64,000 nt of DNA from Ophiura sarsii (GCA_035610835.1 CM069449.1:13650531-13714530); one strand, 5' to 3'; shown: positions 34,587 through 46,304, numbered from the stretch's first letter. Made by a program: numbers and translations. The notes: generated from the sequence alone by a model not told the origin.

Positions 34587-37100
34587 CATTGATCACAATT
34601 TCATCGAACCGCGTATTGTTACCCAATTGTTCTATATATACACCCAAAACACATCTAAACTTTCACCACTGGTGGGCACCATTCCTCCACTTTTCCCGGG
34701 ACCTTTTCCCAGACATCTTTGGACTATGCTTAAATATGGCTTTGGATCATTTGTTATGTAGTAGATTTGTTCATAAAGTTTAGACCATCCCTGGTGTTAT
34801 GCAACTCATTTACTGTTTTTAGAAATTCTGAATCATATATCATAGAATCATATATCAAGGTCATTTAAACAAAAGTTTTGATTTTTTTTAATATTTCTGG
34901 CATTTTACGGCGACATGTTATAATATAAACTTTGTGTCATGTCATTCCTGATTATTTGCTTTAAGATGAACGGTGAACATATAATAATAATAGTTATTAT
35001 TATAAAATACTTTTCTAAAGCTTGTAAAATATAAATGTTTCGACGCGCTGTAGGCCTACAATACAGATATTGAAAACCCCACAAATATTTACAATTGTGC
35101 CAAAGGTACATCGAGATAAAAAATAAAAACGGAGCATAATTTACATTTAAGAAAACACATTAAAAACAATTTATCTTTAAAAACCAGCAATACACAAAAT
35201 ACATGTATCTCCTTTCATATAGGGGTAAACACATGATTGCTGACCAACATTACACTCTGAAAACAATTATGCAAACAACCTACAAAATAGGATACAAATT
35301 TTGACAACAAATAGTCAAACAATTTACCCCGTAGGTCTTTTGTGAAATGTTTGCATGAAATTCCCATTAATGATAATGATTAGAATAAGTTCAATATCTT
35401 CTTTAGTTCTTCTATCGTTGACCCTGATGAAGGGTGGTTAATCCACTTGAAACGTCGGTCTTCTCTCGTTATTATTGTTGTTTCATCGCTTATCGACTGC
35501 TATTGTTTTGTCACAATGCATATTCGTGTTGTATTGGTATTTGTTTTAGCACATACATAGTCATTCTCTTACCCTAAGGCTCGCCTTAGTACATTTTATT
35601 GTTAATTTTATCGCTTTATTGCTCATTGTTATTGCAGTGAGATGTCAAATATGTGACACCTCTCTGGTTGCGTGTTTCCCCGGCTCATACCAAGTTTAGT
35701 ATCTCATGCATGGTCTTTACAAAACAAATATCCATAAATCATTCTTACAATTACCACACTGATTTCGTATCTTTACGTAAGAATTATCACAATATGGGTT
35801 GGAATTTGCAAAGCCATGGTTGTTTGCACGATTGCGTTATCGCACATTCACGATGTACGGTATCAGTTATCAAGCCAAGATGTGTGGATATACAGACGTG
35901 TACATTAACATTGAATCAACAATTCCAACTTATAAGGCAACAATTCTAACATGAATTTATTTATGCATATCGGCCAGAATATAATAGTTAATATTTACTA
36001 AATTAATCAATTTATATAAGACCAAGTAAGGCGTATAGAACCGTGGTGTTTCTTCGAGATATAGGTCAAATAAAAACGACGACCTTTAGAAGGTAATAGT
36101 CCATAATAATATTTATAGAAGAAATATTTATAAATATTCTACAACGTTTATATTCAGTAATCTAATCGTCTGGAAATGTTATTATTTTTTTCATTCAAGA
36201 TCACGTTTCTTTAATACATCAGAATGCTATAATTACAATAAACAAATATGTTTTAGCCATGTATGTTGTACAATCCATTAACTGTATTATACTATTCTAT
36301 ACCCATCAAACAATGATACTGCAAACAATAAGTCGAAACCAAAACATTCCCAACAATTGTGAGTGAACTTTCAACAACAATACACAAATCGTTGACAAGT
36401 TTGTTTTTTGTTTGAACTGTGGGAAAAATATCAACCCTAAGCATCCCTCATTATCTCTGTATAAGCAGGGCATATCGATTACGCCGTGATTAGCCTACAC
36501 AGCCTACCCATCCTATTGTCTTTCAATCAGAGTGTCTTGTAGCGGTGTCACCTTTACTTCGCACCGTCGCTTCCTTTCTTAATTATTGCCTTTTGTTGGC
36601 GATAACAATAGAGCGGTGAGTGAAGGTCGGACCGCGCAAACTCCTTGTCAAAGTTGTTGGATTAACCAACCCCCTGGTCTAAAGGGCATTGACAAACCCC
36701 GCTCCTCAACCCCATTGACACCCGTTAATTGCTCTAAGTCTTAGATTTGTGAATTTTAATTGTTAACTTTGTACTTCGCCGTAAGGGTTGCTTACATTTA
36801 TTTACACACACAGACACTTACGGATGAACTGCATGCATGCATCATTATCTGATACGTGCAAACAGAGCAAGTACCTCGACTGTGTTTTGCTTTCATTATT
36901 TGCAAATAAACTTGTATTGTAAGTGGATATATGTTATTGCCGCAAGGAAGGTCCTTGTAAACTCAATGTTATATGCATAAGGAGACACAAAGTATACATT
37001 TTATAATAATTACGAGCAATTTTTCCGGAATATATACATTTTTCTACTCAAGTGACATCATATTTCTTCCGTTTTGTCTCTTGGTACGTTTTTAATACAG
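34587..37100. other. ERG 5' intron or upstream sequence
   Basis: Mostly unique. The block 36530-36780 is less AT-rich, repeat-free and holds CTTTTGTTGGCGATAACAAT; it is the best local candidate for a conserved regulatory element near the exon, but nothing proves it. Confidence 0.35.
35420..35460 (+). ncRNA. Hammerhead-ribozyme-like motif
   Basis: Order of parts: GACC (stem I), CTGATGA (core, 35424-35430), a stem-loop with GTGG/CCAC (35434-35446), GAAAC then GTC, and GGTC (stem I partner). GACC/GGTC pair and GTC gives the cleavable triplet just before GGTC. AC/GT form a minimal stem III without a loop, as described for hammerheads of Penelope-like retroelements. A stem II base is bulged and two pairs are G-U. 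The opposite-strand match at 39736-39776 has compensating stem I changes. Activity is unproven, and stem I is only 4 bp. Confidence 0.5.
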
Positions 37101-37372
37101 GAAGCGTTATCCGTAGTCTCCGAGGACCAGTCGTTATTTGAAAACACATATCATCAAGAACCTCCTAAGACTACGACGAGCGCCGTATCTCCAACCGGCG
37201 GCGCACACTTAGCACAGCAGGCTGTGTTGAAGGCTAAGTCATCATCGCCGGGTGCTCCGTCACCACACTGTAGCACGACCCCGCCGCTTGTAGCCACGAC
37301 ACAACAAGGAAACGCCGGGGTTGCAACACCACATCAACAGCCTCCACTTAATCACCCAGGGACGCCCCAGCC

Positions 37373-37408
<36 letters not shown>

Positions 37409-37713
37409 ACAGCATCAACAACCGGATTGGAACCAGTGTCGTCAGGACTTAACGAGGATGAAGCAAGAGGTGGATCACGGGCACGAGAGTGCCCTACAGC
37501 AGGGGGTCACGAGAGTCGAACCCGCCGAATCACCTTTGGACTGTAGCGTAAACAAACGCGCACAACCACACGGCGGCGCGGGATTAGCCGAAGCGAGTCA
37601 AGCCGCGCCCCCTTATCAGTGTCCCCCGTACCCAGGAGCAGAACCCGAGAGGACAAGAACGTCACCCCCTCCCAATGTCACCACCAACGAGAAGAGAGTC
37701 ATTGTACCCGCAG
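37101..37713 (+). CDS. erg: ERG/FLI1-family ETS factor, N-terminal coding exon
   Basis: Internal coding exon of an ERG/FLI1-subfamily ETS transcription factor, a nuclear DNA-binding regulator of mesoderm, vascular and blood programmes in animals. It encodes 204 residues plus one base. It opens with EALSVVSEDQSLF, the hallmark N-terminus of ERG and FLI1, and closes with PPPNVTTNEKRVIVPA, which in vertebrates immediately precedes the Pointed domain. In between are a Pro/Ser/Thr-rich stretch, a Gln/His run (CAA-rich, about 37369-37424), PDWNQ, MKQEVDHGHES and ESPLDCSVNK; the last three align with vertebrate QEW, VKREYDHMNGS and ESPVDCSVSK. The acceptor is a T-rich tract then ACAG at 37097-37100, phase 0. 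The donor CAG|GTAAGC follows 37713, leaving one base. As I recall, vertebrates split this stretch into two exons; here it is one. The initiator Met must come from an upstream exon. The ATG at 37074 lies before the acceptor and is probably intronic. ERG versus a pre-duplication ERG/FLI1 orthologue cannot be told apart. Confidence 0.93.
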
Positions 37714-38226
37714 GTAAGCTTCTTTAATACTAATAGTAAGAATACCCCCTTCCCCTCTTCCCGTATGTATTGCCAATGATAACATGTATCATTACCCCGG
37801 ATCATAATTAGACTAATAGCTGTGTACATAAATCAAATCTGATTTCAATTAGACTACATACATGTATATATTTTATTAGTAAATGACAGTATAGCTGTAT
37901 ATTTACTTACATACAGATAAAAACATTAGTGGAACGGTAAATAACGTGCTTTTTAGCTGTACCGATATCTCGGAATCCATCGATGATCCGCTGATTAAAG
38001 ATGGTATTACTAATTACACATCACATTTGTATACATAATTTATAAAAAACATTATTTACTATGGTATTTTTACTATCATTATCAGCACATTTATAATAAC
38101 ATAATGTTCTTTTTTTTTGAGCCAATAAGACCCATGATATAGTTTCCACTGATTCGCAGTAACGGTAGTAACAACCAATTTATGAACGCATATAATGTAT
38201 GTCTCACAAGTGTATTAATAATACTT

Positions 38227-38465
38227 GTAACACTTTCCACGCGGCTATTGGTTTGACCATTTATACAAAATAGATTTTTCAGAAACCTTTCCCAAATTTC
38301 AAGGTCTATCTCAAGGAGTACTGAATCAATACTAGGCATGTTGATACTTATTTCAATGCATTTCACAAGGTGATTCTAAATATGGTAATGAAATTCATAC
38401 ATTTTGACTTTTTCGAAACATTTTGTGACATTTTGGAATGTCGTCTGCCGGATGGAAAGTGTTAA
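38227..38465 (-). mobile_element. TTAA element (copy 6)
   Basis: Reverse copy, GTAACACTTTCCACGCGGC at left, TGGAAAGTGTTAA at 38465. A short deletion removed part of the CTGCAGACGCCTGCCGCG block. Confidence 0.88.
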
Positions 38466-38786
38466 CTATCATATTCATCATAATGTATACACGCATTAGT
38501 CAAATCACTCAAGTTACATGTACTGGTGATATATCATATTAAGTGATATTTACAAGTATCACTTTTAATTAAGCATTATCATACACATACACGCACAAAT
38601 CAAGTTACTTACGTCTTCATAAACTAATGATATGTCATATTATTATTAAGTGATAGTTAAAAAAGTAAATAAGTTTACTCGATTCTAATAGTATTTACAA
38701 ATCTCGACAGTGACATGTTTACTGTTAACATGGTGACAAAACATTTATATGTTGAGAAAGCATAATAAAATGGTAGCTAAATGCCA

Positions 38787-39039
38787 AAAACGCTTTCCAT
38801 GCATGCTGCAGACGACATTCCAAAATTTCACAAAATGTGTCACAAATGTCAACATTCTTGAATGTCATTACCTTATTTGGAATCACCACGAGAAATTTAT
38901 TGAAATAAGTACAAACGTGCTTAGTAATGGGTCAGGAATCCTTGAGATAGACTTTAAAAATTGGGAAAGGTTTCTGAAAAATCTGTTTTGTATAATATGG
39001 TAAAACTAGTAATATATAGCCGCGTCGATAGTGTGTTAA
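38787..39039 (+). mobile_element. TTAA element (copy 7)
   Basis: Forward copy 320 bp from copy 6 and in opposite orientation, so the two could pair as a large hairpin. The ends are partly decayed (CGCTTTCCATGCATGCTGCA; TTAA at 39036-39039). Confidence 0.85.
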
Positions 39040-39413
39040 AATCAGTGACATATCACAGTTGAAAAGCATATCTGTTCTGTTATAAAACCACTAAAGACCC
39101 ATGATAAAAGAATAACCACTTGTACACTACACATGTATAGAACTGAACCGTATCTATTGCCGATGACACAATATTATAATAATTATTCACGTTAAAATGG
39201 TTATCTCAATGCATAATTGATGAAAACACCTGTTATGTGGCATGTGAATTGATAACATGGCCGCCAAGTTGAAGTTCTTTGTTGGATGGTTACCATTTTA
39301 AACTAGAATATACGTGCAGGTAGTAAATATATCAAGGAATCCAGTGGACCCCGAGGACCAAGTAATTGCCATGATTATGCCGGGTGATTATGTTTTCCGG
39401 GGTACACTCTAGC

Positions 39414-39436
39414 CCCCCCCCCCCCCCCCCCCCCCA
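39414..39436. repeat. C-run homopolymer
   Basis: About 22 consecutive C followed by an A run. Similar C or G runs of over 12 nt occur at 2391, 2491, 12744, 15411, 20701, 43239 and 60291. Confidence 0.8.
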
Positions 39437-39735
39437 AAAAAAAATATTGATTTGAGTTTTCAAAATGGAGGGGTTCTAGACATTAATACCGTGTAATTTT
39501 ATTATCATGTATAGTGATGCAAAGAATTATAATAAGAGCAAGATATACCAACTGGGTGTGGGGAAACAACGAATAACAAGGGAGAATAATAACAAGATAC
39601 AACAGGGAAAAATACTAGGGCATCAATAGGAATTGTTGTGCACTGAAACAATAGCAGCACACGGAAATGCACTGGGACAAGTGATACAAATATCTGTGCA
39701 ATAAAACAACACAAATATAAACGTATAACAATAAG

Positions 39736-39776
39736 GTCCGATGTTTCAAGTGGATATACCACCCTTCATCAGGGAC
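39736..39776 (-). ncRNA. Hammerhead-ribozyme-like motif, second copy
   Basis: Minus strand: GTCC, CTGATGA (39766-39772), the same GTGG/CCAC stem II, GAAACATC, then GGAC. Stem I is GTCC/GGAC where the copy at 35420 has GACC/GGTC, so both sides changed together. The stem III pair is weaker (AC against AT, one mismatch). Probably the end of a Penelope-like element; flanks are AT-rich with no reverse transcriptase. Confidence 0.5.
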
Positions 39777-40673
39777 AAAGTATGAAAACAAAAGTGGTAC
39801 CAACTATAAAGAAGATAGTGACATTATACACAAATTGAAATTCACCATTATAATTATAGCACAATGTCAGTAATTGATGTTGCTTATACTGGACATCCAA
39901 GTGACCACTGTATTGTGATGTCAATTGTCAAGTGCATTTGGTACAGGTGTCTGATTTTTTGTTGATTTGTTGATTATTTTTTAAAGGGTCAGCCCTGTGT
40001 GAAATGTCACCTTTTTGTTTGGCTCAAGGGTAAACAAACATCGTTGTGTGACATTGAGGAATGTTTGTTGCAAAAATACCACGTAAAATTAAATAAAAGA
40101 CATACCAGTCCAAACTTTTGTCTTTGAGTGTATTTGGGTATGGTTCAGGGATAGCACACTGGATCCAAAATGTGAGAGGTCCCATGACATTTTTCAGGAC
40201 CCAGTAGGACTTCAAAAAACAAATTTAAGGGGTCCCCCAAGAAAATGAGGGGTCCTGAAGTTTGGGTATTTAAAAAAAATACTTTTTTACGGGCAGTTTT
40301 AATGGATTTATATTGTGAGCAAAGGATGGATATGTAATTTACAGAATTTCTTACGGTTTCCATTTCCACACATCGTCAAATTTAAGGGGTCCCTTCAATT
40401 TTGATCGGGACCCGCAAGTCTTTCCAATTTGAAACCTGACGCGTCACTATTAGAAAGTGAGAGGTCCAGGACGCGCAGACGCGTCAGAATGCGACCCCTG
40501 GTATGGTTTCTTCTTCTATTTTGGTGAAAATCATTGTTACTATTGATTGACTTGTAGTTTGTCAGTTTAGATACTCAGATTTGCTTTTTTTAAATGGAAT
40601 TTTCTGTGAAACATAACATGGACGAATATTCACTGTAAACCATTGGGGTAAATCAATCCAGTGGTGTAAACTA

Positions 40674-41310
40674 TATATGAAGAGGTATTTTGCAAAAGGG
40701 CTATGGTGCATTTTTTCAAAAAATGAGTTTGATATAGAAATGTATAGGGAAAAATCATATGTTTCAAGGGAACAAAGTCATTTTTTTCAAAAAGACCTAC
40801 ATCTCATTGTAAACAGCCATTGAAATTGTTGTTTTGTTGCAAAAGGGCCTGTATCCAGAATTATATCGGGATACAGGCCCTTTTGCAACAAAACAACAAC
40901 TTCAATGGCTGTTTACAATGAGATGTAGGTATTTTTGAAAAAAATGACTTTATTTCCTTGAAACATATGATTGTGACCTATACATTTCAATATCAAACTT
41001 ATTTATTTTCAATGATTAAAATAAATGATTTTTTGTGTGTGGTATTTTTTCTTTATGTACAAACAGATGGAGTTTTGTTGCAAAAGGGCCTACATCCAAA
41101 TTTTCAAAAAATGTAAACATGATTTAAAAAAAAATTAAAACTAGCACATTTAAAATGTATATCAATTTCAATTAGTATGTAGTGTACCTCTTTCATAATC
41201 CATTCAGTTTTTCAATTGCTCAACTTGAATATTTAGAAACAGTTTTTTGACTTTTTCTCAATAAGAGCCAAAGTGGATGTAGGCCCTTTTGCAAATTACC
41301 TCTTCATATA
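40674..41310. mobile_element. Foldback element with 130-bp perfect-grade hairpin
   Basis: Outer inverted ends TATATGAAGAGGTATTTTGC and its inverse at 41290-41310. Inside, arms 40727-40856 and 40869-40998 are near-perfect inverted copies around a 12-nt loop. The word TTGCAAAAGGGCC occurs at least five times in both orientations (about 40690, 40838, 40877, 41081, 41282). Transcribed as part of the ERG intron it would form a ~130-bp double-stranded RNA. Confidence 0.88.
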
Positions 41311-41359
41311 GGGAATTCATTTTTTTTCTATTTTTTGGGGGAGGCATGAGGTGCCCCTG

Positions 41360-41444
41360 CCCCCTGTGATCAGGTCAGGTATAACCGGCTGGCCTTCTGG
41401 CAGGGGAATTGTCCTGCCCATCCCTTCTATAAGTTACGCACCTG
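41360..41444. repeat. Partial relative of the 2230-2430 MITE
   Basis: GGCCTTCTGGCAGGG...CTTCTATAAGTTACGCACCTG resembles CCTTCTGGCAGGG...CTCTAGTTACGCCACTG at 2357-2430. The left end is lost. Confidence 0.45.
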
Positions 41445-42137
41445 TATACACCCCACGTGCTTTGTGCTAGCAATATAATGTAATTTCTTTTGCAATTCAT
41501 CATTTTCAAACCTTTTTTGAAGACTATAAAATAATACATCAATCACACTTACTACATGTTTTTCAATTTTAAGTGTACTCTCTGTTTAATATCATAATAG
41601 ATGAAGCGGGGGTGTTTTTTATGCTTTATGCAATTTAAAAGAGTTCAAGCTTTTTTCTTTTCTTTTAACCTCATAATAGAGGCAGTAGTGCAATCTTTAT
41701 TTTCATCTCAACCATTGCTACCATAGGATGTTTGAACCCCATTTAGGTGACACGCGTTTAATCTCCAATGTTTCTCAAACAATGTCTATAGTAAACTTTC
41801 TTGATAGAGTCCTGTAAATATTAAATACAGGGTTCTTATACACGTCGCCCATTGAAAGATAGGTTGGTTATTGAAACCTTTTTAATTAATTGATTCATTT
41901 ATCATTTTTTAAATATTTATTTATGTAAATTTGCAAACAAATATTTGCTTTCGATTCTACTGTGACGACGAAAAAACCCAATATTGTAAATCACAGATTT
42001 TATTTTTGTATCATTTAAAAAAAAAAAGTCAATAAAGCTAGACGCTGAGGTACTCACAACATAAATGTGTAAATTACGAACGGAACGATTTGATTACACG
42101 TGACCCCATAATGATTGCCTCTAATTATGCAGACTAA
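41445..42137. other. AT-rich intronic sequence
   Basis: No feature seen. Confidence 0.4.
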
Positions 42138-42420
42138 TTAAAGGGGTACTAAAAGATGTTGAAGTTGGTTTTTTTACACTTAATCGTAGTCTAATTCTCA
42201 AGTTCCTATCTTTGTATATGTTCAAAAACGTTTCAGAAATACAACTATACAAAAGGCATACATCATTCATGACCCGTTAGAAATATTACATATAATCATT
42301 ATAATTGGCCATTATTATTGTTTCTACTCACAAAAAACAGCAAAACATGATTAACACAATGTTTAAATGTGTTGAAATATCATCGCTTTTTATTGAAACT
42401 TTTTTTTAAAACACCCTCTA
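42138..42420. mobile_element. Relative of the nested TTAA element at 2989
   Basis: Begins TTAAAGGGGTACTAAAAG and shares, in inverse orientation, GCCATTATTRTTGTTTCTACT and ACAGCAAAACATGATTAA with 2989-3350. The far end is decayed. Confidence 0.5.
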
Positions 42421-42524
42421 CTTTATAACATCATGTAATTTAATAGAAAAGAAAAATGTATTTAAAATAAAGAAGTTTGAAGTACTTAACACAGAATACC
42501 ACACTTTTGAAACATATTATTATA

Positions 42525-42761
42525 TACCACATTATTTCCACGCTATAAATCATATTATACAAAACAGATTTTCGGAAACCTTTCAAGGTCTGTTCAAAGG
42601 ATTACTGAATCAATACTAGGCATGTTTGTACTTATTTCAATGCATTTCACACGGTGATTCCAGATATGGTAATGAAATTTAACAATTTCAATATTTGTGA
42701 AATATTTTGTGACATTTTGGAATGTCGTCTGCAGAGACGCCTGCCGCGTGGACAGTGTTAA
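42525..42761 (-). mobile_element. TTAA element (copy 8)
   Basis: Reverse copy with intact right end CTGCCGCGTGGACAGTGTTAA (42761) and a decayed left end (ATTATTTCCACGC). Confidence 0.87.
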
Positions 42762-43671
42762 CATATCAAATTGTTTACAGTGGAAGGCACTTTTGAGAAA
42801 CAAACAAAAATCAGAAGCCCTGGTATGAAACTGGCTATATAGAATCTTTTTCAACCACACCCAATCCAGGTTCCTTCGCATAAAAAGCCATCCAATTCAA
42901 TTAATTTGTACTTAACTTTTATTGTTTATGGACAGACAGAAGTGTTTTATCACTCAAACATCAATCTCAAATGTTAGTTTTTAGGTAAAGTGGCAAATAT
43001 ATATGTGTGTATTAATTTTAACGCGCGCACGTGATACGATAATTTCAGTTGACTGAGTGTAAACAATTGATTCTATATGGATTTTATAATAAAAAAGTAC
43101 ATTAATAATCATTTGAAGATATGACATCGTAAAAGGTTTCACACTGACACTGTGGGGGAGTATGATAATGATAATGAATATGAGTGTTTACTAAACCATC
43201 AGCAGTGACACGGCTATAAGTTTGTTCATTTTTTGGGGGGGGGGGGGGAGCAAGAAGTAAAAGTGAACCTACAAGACTTTTCTGACTGATGATTTGCTAT
43301 TTTACACTATTTTGCCATGATTGAGGTACATTTCGGCTTAAACGAGCTTAAATAAATCGAACATTTCATCACCATTGTTACTGATTGTCTAAAATTTGAA
43401 ATTTAAAAAGGTTGTTTGGATTAAGTTCCAACAACTAAAGCATCGATAGCTCTTTGTTGTCCAGGTAACCCAGACATTAATAGGGCCAACAACAAGAAAA
43501 AATTGTTGTGTTACCTCAAGTTGGGTCGGTCGGAAATCTTTTTTTCTTTTATTCTTCAGCTAACTTATTCATGTCAAGCAAGAGATAGTAACATTATTAA
43601 AGACACTTTAAGGACAAATTTAAATCTAAAACAAATTGAAAAAAGAAAAGAAAAAGCCGACCCTAATTTGC

Positions 43672-43834
43672 GAGATTTACTGAACCAATACTAGGCATGT
43701 TTGTACTTATATCAATGCATTTCACATGGTGATTCCAAATATGGTGATGAAATTCAATAATTTTGACAATTTTGAAACATTTTGTGAAATTTTGGAATGT
43801 CGTCTGCAGACGCTTGCCGCGTGGGAAGCGTTAA
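43672..43834 (-). mobile_element. TTAA element (copy 9), left part missing
   Basis: Starts at GAGATTTACTGAACCAATAC and ends GCCGCGTGGGAAGCGTTAA. The inverted left end was lost or never copied. Confidence 0.85.
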
Positions 43835-43948
43835 TGTTTAAATACATAAATAGTTAATCATTAGTTTTTGATGAAGCATGTGTAGAAGTTATAAAATATT
43901 TTAACCAGGTTCGCCGTCGGGGGTAGAAAAGAGACAATAATGGGAAAC

Positions 43949-44021
43949 GATCTCGCCCGGGAATCGAACCCAGGATCTGTTGATTGCTTGTCAACTGCCT
44001 TGTCCATTGGGCCACAAGACC
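43949..44021 (-). pseudogene. tRNA-like sequence, probably pseudogene or SINE head
   Basis: Minus strand: GGTCTTG and CGAGATC pair as a seven-base acceptor; D-arm GCC...GGC; anticodon stem GTTGA/TCAAC; T-arm CTGGG-TTCGATT-CCCGG with a good B box. Two faults argue against a working tRNA: the anticodon loop CAAGCAA lacks the invariant T33 (anticodon would be AGC), and there is an extra base before the 3' acceptor strand. Confidence 0.5.
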
Positions 44022-44146
44022 TCGCATGGTAAAGCATCTGAAATTCAAACCTATTATTTCCATGTGTAGAAGGTTGCTAGAAATAGAAGATCATGAAGAT
44101 ACATAAAGAAATGTTGACTTCGAATTTAGAAATGAATTGCTCAAAA

Positions 44147-44707
44147 TCAAAATACAGAAGCAGGCCTATTTGCGTTTTGATTTGACTGAGGTACACAAAT
44201 AACAATAACAATATCAGTGTATAATTGTAACTCATGAATGGTTAGAAAACAAGAAAATAACGTGGCATTCTTTTGACTGTAGCAATGGTATACACAAATG
44301 TATGGTTGATTAATTGGACTTAAATACAATGAATAGTTTGGCACGTACATTAAATAAGTTAATAAGTACAATGTATAAACATGTGAAAGGTTATTCATAT
44401 TTAAATGCGTGACATATAGTAACGTTTCAAATGGACTGTAATATATAGCACATAAAGGGTTGGCAACGACCGCGGCAGGTGCATTGGCAAAGTGTAACTC
44501 TCCATATTTTATGATGATAGAAGTTACGATGTCGGCGAGGGTTTTTTTTTCTTCTTTTCCCTTCTCGAAATCGTCGACAACGCTATATGTATACGGCTTA
44601 ACAAAGTCAGCTAATAATGTCACTGGATACATAAATACATATACCGTATATATGCGTCTCGTATGTTGACTGTTACATAAATAATGAAACACTTCGAGTC
44701 GAAACAT
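44147..44707 (-). CDS. Longest unassigned ORF, 186 codons, doubtful
   Basis: Uninterrupted for 186 codons on the minus strand inside the ERG intron. The middle part (around DDFEKGKEEKKTLADIVTSI and YGELHFANAPAAVVANPL, about 44450-44600) looks protein-like and is locally GC-richer. The C-terminal half is Tyr/Leu/Ile-rich and looks like translated AT-rich DNA. No domain is recognised. It might contain a short exon of an antisense gene near 44450-44600, but no clear splice pair was found. Probably fortuitous. Confidence 0.12.
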   Translation of the reverse strand: MFRLEVFHYLCNSQHTRRIYTVYVFMYPVTLLADFVKPYTYSVVDDFEKGKEEKKTLADIVTSIIIKYGELHFANAPAAVVANPLCAIYYSPFETLLYVTHLNMNNLSHVYTLYLLTYLMYVPNYSLYLSPINQPYICVYHCYSQKNATLFSCFLTIHELQLYTDIVIVICVPQSNQNANRPASVF

Positions 44708-45693
44708 TCGCCACGTCCTATATGGTGTACATGTATATCTTCTTTCCTACGAATCGCTGATGATATACAGTTGTGTTTTATGGAGATGCATGGATTTAAG
44801 AGCATTTTGGTGAAATGAATCCACTATGATGCTTAATTCGTTGACCTTTCACTCAAATTCCTAGTGTTTCAATGCCATGTACTCACTGTGAAACACCCTG
44901 CTAATGTTGTTTTTAATGTGACTAATAATAAAGTACTGTGCATGCTTACTGATGTTGACTAAAACAGTAATTCGTATGTCGACCTTTTTTATTGCATAAA
45001 TAAATGTACTCCCAATGATATTGAAATTTGATAATGACTCTTTCCCTCATAATCTTCGGGATCTCAATCATATAAATGTATATGGTTATTTTTTAAATGG
45101 ACAATTTAAACAAAAAAGGATAACATTGTCACAAAAAAGTAAAAGAGAAAATGCCATTTTAATAATGATCATATTATGAGTTCTTTATATAATTATATTG
45201 AAATATGAACAAACATACCACAAACATAATTTGTCAGTATATGTTAATGAAATATCTATATTCATGTACCTATTCTGCATCAGCACAAAAACCTCATCCA
45301 AACAAGTACAAACGAGTCTAGTCTTTGTCCAGTAGTTCTACGATGTCTAATATTATAATGCCATCTCCTCCAATCTTCTCAATATTTGTGAGCATCCATC
45401 AAGTATAAGTCATGTCGTATGCAAAATGGCAATTATTAAGGGGATTGCTTCAAGTGTTTTGATTACCACCCCTTTCAGCTGCTGCCGTTGATTTGTTTCA
45501 CTCCAATGCCAATCTTACTTCGCCTTCAATGCCTACTCGTGTTTAGAAAATATACGAGCTCGGTTTAGTAGTTAATCGTGTCCCTCAGCAGGTTTGAGCC
45601 GTATATAATAATTATTAGGACAATGCATTCATCAGTTCAACATCTATTTATGCAGAAAAACAATTTTAAGTTATGTAAGCATATAACTGCTTA
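44708..45693. other. AT-rich intronic sequence
   Basis: No feature seen. Confidence 0.4.
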
Positions 45694-45901
45694 ATAATTC
45701 TGCAAAAAGTTAGGTTAAGTAAGTTTTACACAATTCGGCACTTATTAAGTGCATATTATCTCATTATTGTCAGATTGTGAGGTTCGATGCTTACGTTGGC
45801 CCTTAAACATTTAAACATGTTTAAAGCAAAAAATGCCTGATAATTACATAGGAGTAAACGTGTTCGGGAGCCAAAAGCAGACGAGAGGTTTTCCCGCCTA
45901 A
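45694..45901 (+). repeat. Dispersed element, unit 1 of 3
   Basis: From AATTCTGCAAAAAGTTAGGT through CACTTATTAAGTGCAT and AAAGCAAAAAATGCCTG to CGAGAGGTTTTCCCGCCTA. Near-copy at 46035-46304; partial inverted copy at 46673-46785. Confidence 0.75.
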
Positions 45902-46034
45902 TATGATAAGAGGTGTCGTATAATGCTACAAGATCAGATTATCAGAAACCAAAATGTGTTCCTCTATCTAGCTTATCACGATGATTTTAGTTTAAAATGC
46001 ATGCTACAACGGTTGAAAACATTATAACCTCATA

Positions 46035-46304
46035 CTAATTCTGCAAAAAATTAAGTTAAGTAACATTTTACATAATTTGGTACTTATTAAGTACATTTTA
46101 CCTCATCATTGCGAGGTTATTGTTAATATTGCGTTGGGGTTTTTCTCAGTGTAATCACCTTTATTACTTCATATGTTTTTTTGGCCCAAAACATGTTAAA
46201 CTTGTTTAAAGCAAAAAATGCCTGGTAATTACATAGGAAATTTATCGTAAACATGTTCGGGGCCACTAGCAGACGAGAGGTTTTGCCCGCCTAATTATTA
46301 TAAC
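46035..46304 (+). repeat. Dispersed element, unit 2 of 3
   Basis: Same order of blocks as 45694-45901, with about 60 extra bp in the middle. The end CGAGAGGTTTTGCCCGCCTA lies 368 bp from its inverted partner at 46673. Confidence 0.75.

Noticed and set aside
34327..34647. 106-codon minus-strand ORF
   Set aside because: Lies within a TTAA element copy; similar peptides appear over other copies (1226, 42594, 55352).
37074..37100. ATG and nine codons before EALSVV as the protein start
   Set aside because: This stretch overlaps a T-rich tract and ends in ACAG, a proper acceptor, and the family begins a new exon exactly at EALS.
43949..44021. Functional tRNA-Ala(AGC)
   Set aside because: Lacks T33 in the anticodon loop and has an extra base before the acceptor, so kept only as a tRNA-like pseudogene.
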